Of a stretch of DNA of 64,000 bases, positions 10,665 through 18,267 are shown one piece after another (within the stretch, counting starts at the first letter, position 1; the number at the start of each line of letters is the position of its first letter). The translations under genes and the position numbers were made by a program. Source of the DNA: Pseudaminobacter soli (ex Zhang et al. 2022) (GTDB lineage Bacteria; Pseudomonadota; Alphaproteobacteria; Rhizobiales; Rhizobiaceae); NCBI RefSeq assembly GCF_014595955.1, contig NZ_JABVCF010000001.1, forward strand, positions 434,001 to 498,000. Reading direction: 5' to 3'. The notes below the pieces were generated by a model. It saw only the letters and a list, made by a program, of their open reading frames with translations. It did no database searches and was not told the DNA's origin.

Positions 10665-11693
10665 TCAGCGAATTGGCATCGCGTATTGCAGGCCGCCCTT
10701 GGTCCACAGGCCATTGAGACCGCGCGCAATCTTCAGCGGGCTGCCGGAGCCGACATTACGCTCGAAGATCTCGCCGTAATTGCCGGTTGCCTTGACAATC
10801 TTGACCACCCAATCGTTGTCGAGACCGAGATCGGTGCCGATCTTGGTTTCGGCCTCGACGCCGAGCACGCGCTTGATCTCGGGGCTGGCCGAATTCTTCA
10901 TCTCATCGACGTTGGCCTGGGTGATGCCGAGTTCCTCTGCGGTCAGCAGCGCGTAATAGGTCCACTTGACGATGTCGAACCACTTGTCATCGCCCTGGCG
11001 CACGGATGGGCCGAGCGGCTCCTTGGAGATGATCTCGGGCAGCACGACGTGATCGTCCGGTGCCGCGAGCGTCAGGCGGATCGCGTAGAGGCCGGACTGG
11101 TCGGTGGTGTAGGCATCGCAGCGGCCGGAATCATAGGCGGCGTTGGCTTCTTCGACCTTCTCGAAGACCACCGGATTGTATTCGAGATTGTTCGCCTTGA
11201 AGTAGTCGGCGAGGTTCAGTTCGGTGGTCGTGCCGGACTGCACGCACACGGACGCGCCGGACAGTTGCAACGCGGAGTTGACGCCCGGCAGCTTCTTGGC
11301 GTTCACCATAAAACCCTGGCCGTCATAGTAGGTAACGCCGGCGAAGTTCAGGCCGAGCGCTGTATCGCGCTGGATCGTCCAGGTGGTGTTACGAGAAAGC
11401 AGGTCGACCTCGCCCGACTGCAACGCGGTGAACCGATCCTTGGCGCTGAGCGGGGTGAACTTCACCTTGTTGCCGTCGCCGAAAATCGCTGCCGCCACCG
11501 CCCGGCAGAAATCCACGTCGAGGCCCGTCCAGTTACCCTTATCGTCCGGCGCGGAGAAGCCGGCCAGAGCGGTATTCACGCCGCACTGGACGAAACCCTT
11601 TGCCTTGACGTCTTCCAGCGTTCCGGCGGAGGCAACCGATGCCATCAGCCCCAGCGCGGCCGCCCCGAGAACGACCTTCAACGTGTTTTTCAT
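10665..11693 (-). CDS. aapJ: General L-amino acid ABC transporter substrate-binding protein
   Basis: Periplasmic binding protein of the Aap importer, 342 residues. A Sec signal peptide (MKNTLKVVLGAAALGLMASV, cleavage after ASA near residue 23) precedes a family 3 solute-binding fold: VQCGVNTALAGFSAPDDKG, then GLDVDFCRAVAAAIF. The start ATG at 11693 has AGAAAGG upstream; the frame stays open for 44 more codons but those precede a clear signal peptide and are not likely translated. First gene of aapJQMP, divergent from metC. Confidence 0.95.
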   Translation of the reverse strand: MKNTLKVVLGAAALGLMASVASAGTLEDVKAKGFVQCGVNTALAGFSAPDDKGNWTGLDVDFCRAVAAAIFGDGNKVKFTPLSAKDRFTALQSGEVDLLSRNTTWTIQRDTALGLNFAGVTYYDGQGFMVNAKKLPGVNSALQLSGASVCVQSGTTTELNLADYFKANNLEYNPVVFEKVEEANAAYDSGRCDAYTTDQSGLYAIRLTLAAPDDHVVLPEIISKEPLGPSVRQGDDKWFDIVKWTYYALLTAEELGITQANVDEMKNSASPEIKRVLGVEAETKIGTDLGLDNDWVVKIVKATGNYGEIFERNVGSGSPLKIARGLNGLWTKGGLQYAMPIR

Positions 11694-12043
11694 TTCAGCG
11701 AGCCTTTCTGTCTGCCGGGACTGCTCTTCCCGATTTCCCCCTGGAGGCGGCGGTTCTGGTGCCCGGCCACCCCGAGACGGGATACCTGGCAAGACCTTCC
11801 CGTGTTCCCCATTCACGGCTTGCATCGAAGTTGATTATTTCCGTGAGGTCAAGCGGTATGAACCGGTTAGGCCAGTTTTGCCACCGTCATGCGGCGGCGC
11901 CGCTTGCCAACGATGCGTGCACGTCGGCTGTCCGCTGATTCTTGCACAATCGGCATCGCTGAGTTCCGCACGTTCCCCTGCGCTCGAGCGGTTGCGCCAG
12001 GCACAACACCGCTCTAAGCCATGCCGACTACGAAGAGGACAGC
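11694..12043. other. Divergent intergenic region between aapJ and metC
   Basis: A 350-base gap without a credible gene. It must hold the promoters of both aapJ (minus) and metC (plus). The clearest element is the minus-strand promoter candidate at 11824-11852. An 8-bp palindrome AACCGGTT lies near 11860. I looked for a SAM-II-type leader ahead of metC and did not recognise one. The metC ribosome site (AGAGGA) is at the right edge. Confidence 0.5.
11824..11852 (-). promoter_or_regulatory. Candidate promoter for aapJQMP
   Basis: On the minus strand, TTGACC (11852-11847), a 17-base spacer and TTCGAT (11829-11824). The -35 matches the rhizobial CTTGAC preference; the -10 is weak (3 of 6). Predicted start near 11817 leaves a leader of about 120 bases before aapJ. 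Confidence 0.4.
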
Positions 12044-13216
12044 ATGACTGAACGTAACCTGAGCAAAGCGGGCGTGAACACGCGTCTTGCGCATTCCGGC
12101 AACGATCCGCGCGACTTCTTCGGCTTCGTGAACCCGCCGGTCGTCCATGCCTCCACGGTGCTCTATCCAGACGCTCAGACGATCGCGTCACGCGGCCAGA
12201 GATACACCTACGGGACCCGCTGTACCCCCACCACCGATGCGCTGGCCTCCGCCATCGACGAGTTGGAAGGTTCGGCAGGCACGATCATCGTCCCGTCGGG
12301 TCTGGCCGCCGTGACCATCCCCCTGCTGGCGTTTCTCTCCAGCGGCGACCACGTGCTCATCACAGACTCGGTTTATTTCCCCACCCGTCACTTCGCCAAC
12401 ACCATGCTGCTGCGGCTAGGTATCGAGGTCGAATTCTACGACCCGCTGATCGGGGCCGGCATCGAGCGCCTGATGAAACCGAATACGCGGGTCGTGTTCA
12501 CAGAATCGCCGGGCTCCAACACATTCGAGGTCCAGGACATACCGGCCATCGCCAAAACCGCCAAGGCACGCGGCGCCGTGGTGATGATGGACAACACTTG
12601 GGCAACACCGCTCTACTTCCGGCCGCTGGACCATGGCGTCGACATCTCGATCCATGCCGCCACCAAATATCCGGCCGGCCATTCCGATCTGGTGCTCGGC
12701 ACGGTCTCCGCCAACGAGGCTCACTGGCCGCGACTTCAGGAGACTTTCTTCACGATGGGCTGCTGTTCCGGTCCCGACGACGTCTACCAGGTGCTGCGGG
12801 GGCTGCGCACCATGGGTCTCCGCCTGGAGCGGCACCAGAAGAGCGCGCTGGAGGTCGCTCGCTGGCTCGAGGCGCAGCCGGGCGTTGCCCGCGTGCTTCA
12901 TCCGGCCCTCGAAAGCCATCCTGGCCATGCGATCTGGAATCGCGATTTCTCAGGCTCGAGCGGCGTCTTCTCGGTGGTGCTGGCCGGCGGCGGGGTTCGC
13001 CATGGCCACGCCTTCCTCGACGCATTGCAGATCTTCGGGCTCGGCTATTCCTGGGGCGGCTACGAGAGCCTGGCCGTGCCGGTCAACATCACGGATCGGA
13101 CGATCGCGACGGGCCCCTACGAGGGACCGGTGCTGCGCCTCCAGATCGGCCTGGAGGATGTCGAGGATCTGAAGGCGGACCTGCAGCGCGGGTTGAAGGC
13201 GGCAGCGGAGGCTTGA
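12044..13216 (+). CDS. metC: Cystathionine beta-lyase
   Basis: PLP enzyme of the Cys/Met metabolism family, 390 residues, which converts cystathionine to homocysteine, ammonia and pyruvate in methionine synthesis. The PLP lysine is K208 in HAATKYPAGHSD; the phosphate-binding segment YTYGTRCTPTTDALASAIDELEG and the aspartate in MMDNTWATP are also in place. The MetC-type reading over MetB/MetZ rests on overall similarity to alphaproteobacterial MetC, so the exact reaction is less certain than the family. ATG with AGAGGA upstream. Stands alone, divergent from aap. Confidence 0.88.
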   Translation: MTERNLSKAGVNTRLAHSGNDPRDFFGFVNPPVVHASTVLYPDAQTIASRGQRYTYGTRCTPTTDALASAIDELEGSAGTIIVPSGLAAVTIPLLAFLSSGDHVLITDSVYFPTRHFANTMLLRLGIEVEFYDPLIGAGIERLMKPNTRVVFTESPGSNTFEVQDIPAIAKTAKARGAVVMMDNTWATPLYFRPLDHGVDISIHAATKYPAGHSDLVLGTVSANEAHWPRLQETFFTMGCCSGPDDVYQVLRGLRTMGLRLERHQKSALEVARWLEAQPGVARVLHPALESHPGHAIWNRDFSGSSGVFSVVLAGGGVRHGHAFLDALQIFGLGYSWGGYESLAVPVNITDRTIATGPYEGPVLRLQIGLEDVEDLKADLQRGLKAAAEA

Positions 13217-13325
13217 GGATGGCGGCCGGCTCCTGGACTGAGCGGCTTTGTCGCTTCCGCGATCAAATTAAGGCGCGCTCGCGGCGACGCCGAGGCTTGA
13301 GCCGGCCACCACAGCTTGGCACAAC

Positions 13326-13637
13326 TCAGCCATAGTGGTGCTTCGGCTTGGGCTCCGTTCCGGTGAACTGAACACCGATGTGATCGTTGCGACGCCATCT
13401 CACGAGACAGCGATACGCCAGCTTGTCTGCGGGAACGTATAGTAGGAATTCGCCCGGGACAGGCACGGCAGGGACGATCAGTTCGGCGCCATCGGAATGC
13501 TGGTTGCGGACCGTGCAGCCTATCTCCGATTCGTCGACCCCGCGCACGATCGTCGCCCGCTTCAAGACCCTCGCCCGATGGGCGCGGGCAGGCGGTGGCG
13601 CGGAAGAGCTGGCTTTCGACTGATCGTCGTCGGTCAT
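13326..13637 (-). CDS. PilZ domain protein
   Basis: A 103-residue single-domain PilZ protein, a likely c-di-GMP receptor. The N-terminal arginine motif is RARVLKR (about residues 21-27) and the second motif is NQHSDGAEL (about 44-52), a variant of the D/NxSxxG consensus. The first 20 residues are polar and Ala/Pro/Ser-rich. No diguanylate cyclase or flagellar gene is adjacent, so the target is unknown. Convergent with metC; no strong ribosome site precedes the ATG. Confidence 0.8.
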   Translation of the reverse strand: MTDDDQSKASSSAPPPARAHRARVLKRATIVRGVDESEIGCTVRNQHSDGAELIVPAVPVPGEFLLYVPADKLAYRCLVRWRRNDHIGVQFTGTEPKPKHHYG

Positions 13638-13704
13638 GGATCACTTGGATCGCGAAAAGGGTTGCAGTTCACCCAACTCGGCCATCACGGATAAGCTTTG
13701 ATTT

Positions 13705-13781
13705 TGGCGATCCCGGCAGGATTCGAACCTGCGACCATCGGCTTAGAAGGCCGGTGCTCTATCCAGCTGAGCTACGGGACC
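13705..13781 (-). tRNA. tRNA-Arg (anticodon TCT)
   Basis: A 77-base cloverleaf on the minus strand. The acceptor GGTCCCG pairs with CGGGATC, discriminator G, CCA encoded at 13707-13705. The D arm begins GCTC-AGCTGGATA-GAGC; the anticodon loop CTTCTAA has TCT at positions 34-36, reading AGA; the T arm is GCAGG-TTCGAAT-CCTGC. Confidence 0.95.
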
Positions 13782-13828
13782 GTTCGGCAGAGCGGCTTGC
13801 CGCGAGAAGCGATCAGGCGGACGCGCCG

Positions 13829-14134
13829 TCAGTGCGTCCAGGGCGTCTTGCGGTCATAGCGGAAATTCTCCGCATAGGAAATCTGTCGGCGCTTCGAAAC
13901 CTTCGGCTCCTGTAGGGTGAAGTCGATGCCGTTCTTTTCAGCGTAGGCGATCGCCTCCTCCTTGGTGTCGAAGGTGAGCCGAACCTGGCGCCTCGTGTCG
14001 CCGGAAGAGGTGTAGCCCATCAGCGGATCGATCTTGAGCGGCTGCGCCGGCTCGAACTCGAGAACCCAGAAGCCGGTCTTGGCCTTGCCGGATTGCATCG
14101 CGTTACGGGCGGGGCTGAAAATGCGCGCTGACAT
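13829..14134 (-). CDS. Complex I NDUFS4-like accessory subunit
   Basis: A 101-residue protein of the ETC complex I 18-kDa (NDUFS4) family, found in mitochondria and alphaproteobacteria. It starts with MSARIFSPARNAMQSGKAKT, continues with the WVLEFEP strand and the DTKEEAIAYAEKNGIDF helix, and ends with YAENFRYDRKTPWTH, matching the family's conserved C-terminal region. In complex I it stabilises the N-module on the peripheral arm. It sits between two tRNA genes, away from any nuo cluster. Confidence 0.88.
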   Translation of the reverse strand: MSARIFSPARNAMQSGKAKTGFWVLEFEPAQPLKIDPLMGYTSSGDTRRQVRLTFDTKEEAIAYAEKNGIDFTLQEPKVSKRRQISYAENFRYDRKTPWTH

Positions 14135-14151
14135 CCATTCCTCTCGCGAAC

Positions 14152-14228
14152 TGGTCGGAGTGGCAGGATTCGAACCTGCGACCCCCTGATCCCAAATCAG
14201 GTGCGCTACCAGGCTGCGCTACACTCCG
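14152..14228 (-). tRNA. tRNA-Pro (anticodon TGG)
   Basis: A 77-base cloverleaf on the minus strand. Acceptor CGGAGTG pairs with CACTCCG, discriminator A, CCA encoded at 14154-14152. Anticodon stem CCTGA/TCAGG with loop TTTGGGA gives TGG, reading CCA; T arm GCAGG-TTCGAAT-CCTGC. The D stem GCGC/GCGC and the C1-G72 first pair fit tRNA-Pro. Confidence 0.96.
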
Positions 14229-14311
14229 GATGGCTCTCCCTTAGGGGGTGATCGCAGCGAACGCAAGCACTTGGCGCGACTTGTTCCAAGATGCGCCCAA
14301 GCTACGCGCCC

Positions 14312-15124
14312 TTACGCCTTCAGCAGCCACTCGTGCTCGGGCGCGTTGTGGAACTTCCAGGTGCGCTTCGGTCCGGCCATGACGTTCAGGTAATAGAGAT
14401 CGTAGCCGTGGCAGGCCGCGCAGGGGTGATACCCCTTCGGCACCAGAACCACGTCCCCGTCCTCGACCGCCATTGCCACGTCCAACTCGCGCACACCATT
14501 CTCGTCGGCATCCGTATAGACCCGCTGGAAGGCAAAGCCCTGGGGCGGGTTGAGCCGGTGATAGTAGGTCTCCTCGAGATACGATTCGGCAGAAAGCGCA
14601 TCGCGATCGTGCTTGTGCGGCGGGTAGCTGGATGTGTGGCCGCCCGGCGTGATCACCTCGACCACCAGCAGCGAATCGGCCGGCTCGCCCTCCGGCAAGA
14701 TGTTGGTCACGTAGCGGGTGTTGGAGCCCTTTCCGCGGACCTCCTGCTTGACATCGTCGGGTCCAATGACGCGCGGCGGCAGTCTGCCGCCCAACCCCGG
14801 GGCCGAGCATACGGCCAGTTCCAGATCGGTCTCCGCCGTGACCGACCAATTGGAGTCTTCGGGCACATAGAGTGACCAGGGTTTTCCATCGAACGGGCTG
14901 GTCCTGCCGCCAAGCGAGCCGAATGCCTGGCCGCCCGCATTGGCGCTCCCACTCCCTGTCACGAAGACGATGCAGACCTCGCGCGAACCGGTCTCGGCCG
15001 AAACGCTTTCGCCCGGCTTCAGTCGGAGAAGCTCGAAACCCACATAGGTCCACCCGGCGTTTTCCGGCGTGACGTGGGTCACACGGCCGCTCGTGCCCCC
15101 GGGCTTCACAAGCAGTTTCGGCAT
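14312..15124 (-). CDS. iolB: 5-deoxy-glucuronate isomerase
   Basis: IolB (270 aa) isomerises 5-deoxy-D-glucuronate to 2-deoxy-5-keto-D-gluconate, the step before the IolC kinase in myo-inositol breakdown. It is a bicupin; the metal-site region is seen as HTSSYPPHKHD near the middle and the second cupin around YHPCAACHGYDLYYLNVMAG near the C-terminus. The ATG at 15124 has AAGGAG 7 bases upstream. Last gene of the iolCDE-x-B run, four bases after the small membrane-protein gene. Confidence 0.95.
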   Translation of the reverse strand: MPKLLVKPGGTSGRVTHVTPENAGWTYVGFELLRLKPGESVSAETGSREVCIVFVTGSGSANAGGQAFGSLGGRTSPFDGKPWSLYVPEDSNWSVTAETDLELAVCSAPGLGGRLPPRVIGPDDVKQEVRGKGSNTRYVTNILPEGEPADSLLVVEVITPGGHTSSYPPHKHDRDALSAESYLEETYYHRLNPPQGFAFQRVYTDADENGVRELDVAMAVEDGDVVLVPKGYHPCAACHGYDLYYLNVMAGPKRTWKFHNAPEHEWLLKA

Positions 15125-15128
15125 ACGC

Positions 15129-15338
15129 TTACTCCTTTTCAGAAGGTCGGTCTGGATCCGCGGGCGGCTTGTAGTTGAGCAGGAACGTCCAGACGCCATA
15201 GACAGCCATGCCGCCGGCCAGCATTCCCCAGAGTTGCGCTCCGGCCCAGAACTCGAGAATCGACCAGGCGGCGCAGACCACGACGATGGCGACACGCCGC
15301 CACAGCGGCCGGAAAAAGGGGTGATCTGCGTCGCGCAT
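15129..15338 (-). CDS. Small membrane protein (DUF3329-like) inside iol operon
   Basis: A 69-residue protein with N-terminal HPFFRPLWRR followed by two hydrophobic segments (about residues 15-33 and 38-56) and a charged tail. The pattern resembles DUF3329 proteins; I give that from memory of the family. ATG 15338 with GAGGA just upstream is preferred over a TTG at 15371. It lies 25 bases after iolE and four before iolB, so it is transcribed with them. No established role in inositol use; a small membrane accessory is possible. Confidence 0.65.
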   Translation of the reverse strand: MRDADHPFFRPLWRRVAIVVVCAAWSILEFWAGAQLWGMLAGGMAVYGVWTFLLNYKPPADPDRPSEKE

Positions 15339-15363
15339 CAGTCCTCGGCTCAAATTCGCGGTG

Positions 15364-16281
15364 TCAGGCAAGGCGAAAACCCTGCGTCTCGACCGTATAG
15401 CCCGCCTCGGTCAGGACGCGCATCAGTTCCTTGTGACCGATCTGAGCCATCTTCAGGGGCGGGCTCCTCCCCGGGTCCTGCTCGGCCTCGACCACGAACC
15501 AGCCGTCGTAACCATAATCCGCCAACCGCTTGACGATCGCGCCGAAATCCAGCGAGCCGTCGCCGGGAACCGTGAAGGCTCCGAGCGCCACGGCGTCGAG
15601 GAAGGATTGCCTGCTGCGGTCGAGGCTGCGGATGACGTCCATGCGCACGTCCTTGACATGGACGTGGTTGATGCGCGCGTGGTGCTTGTCGATGGCGCGC
15701 AGCACGTCGCCGCCGGCGAAGGCGAGATGTCCGGCGTCGAGCAGGAGCGGAATGCCGGACCCTGAATGACGCATGAAGGTGTCGAGCTCCGGCTCGGTCT
15801 CGACCACCGCCGCCATGTGATGGTGATAGGACAGAGGCATGCCTTGCCCGGCGCACCATTCGCCGAACTCGGTGAGCCGCCTTGCATAGGCCTTCATCTC
15901 ATCGTCAGAGAGCTTTGGCTTCGTCGCGAGGGGTTTCGAGCGGTCGCCCTGGATGGATCGGCCGACCTCGCCATAGACGATGCAGGGCGCGTTCACCGCC
16001 TTGAACAGGTCGATCATCGGCTGGATGCGGTCCTTGTTCACGGCCATCTCCTCGTCGACCAGCGTCCCGGAGAACCAGCCGCCGCAGAGGGTAACGTCGG
16101 CCTCGCGCAGGATCGGCAGCATGATTTCCGGGTCTCTCGGGAAGCGCCGCCCCATCTCCATGCCGGTAAAACCGGCCGAGCGCGACTGCCGCAAACACTC
16201 CTCCAGCGACACGTCCTCGCTGAGTTCGACCAGATCGTCGTTCCACCACGCAATCGGGGACATTCCCAGTCTGGCTTTCAC
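15364..16281 (-). CDS. iolE: Inosose dehydratase
   Basis: IolE (305 aa) dehydrates 2-keto-myo-inositol (scyllo-inosose) to the trione substrate of IolD. It is a xylose-isomerase-like TIM barrel; metal-site residues lie in LSYHHHMAAVVET, LLDAGHLAFAGG and HVHVKDVR. The GTG at 16281 is chosen because GGAGG lies exactly 7 bases upstream and the protein then starts VKARLGMSPIAWWN as in rhizobial IolE; the ATG at 16317 lies upstream of that site. Third gene of the operon. Confidence 0.93.
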   Translation of the reverse strand: MKARLGMSPIAWWNDDLVELSEDVSLEECLRQSRSAGFTGMEMGRRFPRDPEIMLPILREADVTLCGGWFSGTLVDEEMAVNKDRIQPMIDLFKAVNAPCIVYGEVGRSIQGDRSKPLATKPKLSDDEMKAYARRLTEFGEWCAGQGMPLSYHHHMAAVVETEPELDTFMRHSGSGIPLLLDAGHLAFAGGDVLRAIDKHHARINHVHVKDVRMDVIRSLDRSRQSFLDAVALGAFTVPGDGSLDFGAIVKRLADYGYDGWFVVEAEQDPGRSPPLKMAQIGHKELMRVLTEAGYTVETQGFRLA

Positions 16282-16317
16282 CGTCTTCCCTCCGATCCCT
16301 TTGAGCGTTGCACGCAC

Positions 16318-16371
16318 ACCCCCTCACCTGCCAGCCGGCATCCTCTGACCGCAGCGGCGGCGAGAGGGGCA
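16318..16371. repeat. Palindromic intergenic element between iolD and iolE
   Basis: A 54-base GC-rich stretch flanked by inverted arms CCCCCTC (16319-16325) and GAGGGG (16364-16369), with further internal pairing (GCCGGC, GCAGCGGCGGC). It occupies most of the 94-base iolD-iolE gap. The composition resembles short mosaic palindromes common between rhizobial genes. Copy number cannot be judged from one window, so calling it a repeat is inference. Confidence 0.35.
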
Positions 16372-16375
16372 GATT

Positions 16376-18223
16376 TCAGCTCACCAGCCGCCGCACCCTC
16401 AAGGCTTCCTCGTACTTCTTCCGCGCGTCGTTCACGGTAGGGCGCGGGCTCACCTCCGGCACCGCCACATCCCACCAATGTCCCCCCGCCTCGGTCGAGA
16501 TCAGCGGGTCGGTGTCGATGACGATCACGCTGGTGCGGTCATCCGCCTCGGCCTCCTTCAACGCGCGCTCCAACTCCGCAATGGAGGCTGCCTTGCGCGC
16601 CACCGCGCCCATAGAGGCGGCATGGGCGGCAAAATCGATTTCAGGCAAAAGCTGATGCCGGGTGTCCTTGAAGAGATTGTTGAAGTTGGCGCCGCCGGTC
16701 GCCATCTGCAGCCGGTTGATGCAGCCGAAGCCGCGATTGTCCAGCACCACGATGGTGAGCTTGACGCCCAGCATCACCGAGGTGGCGATCTCGGAATTCA
16801 TCATCATGTAGCTGCCGTCGCCGACCATCACGACCACGTCGTCATCAGGCCTGGCGAGCTTCACGCCCAAGCCGCCGGCGATCTCGTAGCCCATGGTCGA
16901 ATAGCCGTATTCGAGGTGATAACTGCCGGGCGCGCCGGCTGGCCAGAGCTTGTGCAGTTCGCCCGGCAGGCCGCCGGAAGCGCAAACCACGGTTGCCTTC
17001 GAGCCGCGCGCGCGGTGCACCGCTCCGATCACCTGCGCGTCGGACGGCAGCGCGTTGGTCGGGTCGGTCACCGCCTTGGCCGCCTCCAGCCAGTCGGCCT
17101 TCGCGGCCTTGGCCTTGGACACCCAGTTGTCGGGCGACTTCCAGCCGTCGAGCCCTTCCTCCAGCCCCTCAAGACCCGCTCTGGCGTCGGCCACCAGCGG
17201 CAGCGCGCGATGCTTGCCGGCGTCGAACAACTGTGCGTTCAGCCCGACGACCTTCACGCCTTCCGCCTTGAACAGCGCCCAGGAGCCGGTGGTGAAATCC
17301 TGCAGGCGCGAGCCAACCGCCAGCACCACGTCCGCTTGCTCGGCAAGCAGGTTTGACGCCGAGGAGCCGGTGACCCCGATCGAACCCATGTTGAGCGGAT
17401 GATCGTGCGGCAGGCTCGATTTCCCGGCATTGGTTTCCATCACCGGGATGCCGTGCTTTTCGGCGAAGGCCTGCAGCGTCGCTGCCGCCTCGGAATAGAG
17501 GACGCCGCCGCCGGCGATGATCACCGGTTTTTCCGCCCCGCGCAGCGCGGTGGCCGCCACCTCCAGTTCCCGAACGTCCGGGCGGGGCCGGCGCGGCTCC
17601 CACACCCGCTCGGCGAAAAAGCTTTGCGGATAGTCGAAGGCCTCCGCCTGCACGTCCTGGCAGAGGCTCAGCGTCACCGGCCCGCAATCGGCTGGGTCGG
17701 TCAGGACCTGCATGGCGCGCTGGAGGGCGGGGATGATCTGCTCGGGTCGTGTGATGCGATCGAAATAGCGCGACACCGGCCGGAACGCGTCGTTGGCACT
17801 TATGGTGCCGTCGCCAAAACTTTCGACCTGCTGCAACACGGGATCGGGCGCCCGGTTGGCGAAGACGTCGCCCGGCAGAAGGAGCACCGGCAGGCGGTTG
17901 ACATGGGCAAGGGCCGCTGCCGTCACCATGTTGGTGGCGCCCGGCCCGATAGAGGATGTCGCCGCCATGAAACGGCGGCGGAACGACGCCTTGGCGAAGG
18001 CGATGGCCGCATGCGCCATCGCCTGCTCGTTGTGAGCGCGGTAGGTCGGCAGTTCCTCCCGCACCTGATAGAGCGCTTCGCCGACGCCGGCGACGTTGCC
18101 GTGACCAAAGATCGCCCAAACGCCGGCGAAGATCGGAACCTTCCGGCCGTCGATTACCGTCATCTGCCGTGACATGAAGCGGGTGAGCGCCTGCGCCATG
18201 GTCAGGCGGATGGTCTCGGTCAT
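16376..18223 (-). CDS. iolD: 3D-trihydroxycyclohexane-1,2-dione hydrolase
   Basis: IolD (615 aa) is a ThDP-dependent hydrolase that opens the trihydroxycyclohexanedione ring to 5-deoxy-glucuronate. The N-terminal PYR domain carries the activating glutamate in YRAHNEQAMAHAA (near residue 66); the C-terminal PP domain has the metal-diphosphate motif starting GDGSYMMMNSEIATS and ending with NRGFGCIN. Length and order of domains fit the family. It starts 44 bases downstream of iolC and is followed by iolE. Confidence 0.96.
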   Translation of the reverse strand: MTETIRLTMAQALTRFMSRQMTVIDGRKVPIFAGVWAIFGHGNVAGVGEALYQVREELPTYRAHNEQAMAHAAIAFAKASFRRRFMAATSSIGPGATNMVTAAALAHVNRLPVLLLPGDVFANRAPDPVLQQVESFGDGTISANDAFRPVSRYFDRITRPEQIIPALQRAMQVLTDPADCGPVTLSLCQDVQAEAFDYPQSFFAERVWEPRRPRPDVRELEVAATALRGAEKPVIIAGGGVLYSEAAATLQAFAEKHGIPVMETNAGKSSLPHDHPLNMGSIGVTGSSASNLLAEQADVVLAVGSRLQDFTTGSWALFKAEGVKVVGLNAQLFDAGKHRALPLVADARAGLEGLEEGLDGWKSPDNWVSKAKAAKADWLEAAKAVTDPTNALPSDAQVIGAVHRARGSKATVVCASGGLPGELHKLWPAGAPGSYHLEYGYSTMGYEIAGGLGVKLARPDDDVVVMVGDGSYMMMNSEIATSVMLGVKLTIVVLDNRGFGCINRLQMATGGANFNNLFKDTRHQLLPEIDFAAHAASMGAVARKAASIAELERALKEAEADDRTSVIVIDTDPLISTEAGGHWWDVAVPEVSPRPTVNDARKKYEEALRVRRLVS

Positions 18224-18267
18224 CTTGTCCTCCCAGACGATTTTGCTCCGAAACGCGGCGTCTTTGA

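Noticed and set aside
10581-11834. Plus-strand open frame of 417 codons opposite aapJ
   Set aside because: Shadow of a signal-peptide-bearing binding protein; no start signal or domain.
11694-12043. Possible SAM-II riboswitch before metC
   Set aside because: I could not trace the pseudoknot core or its conserved loop in this gap.
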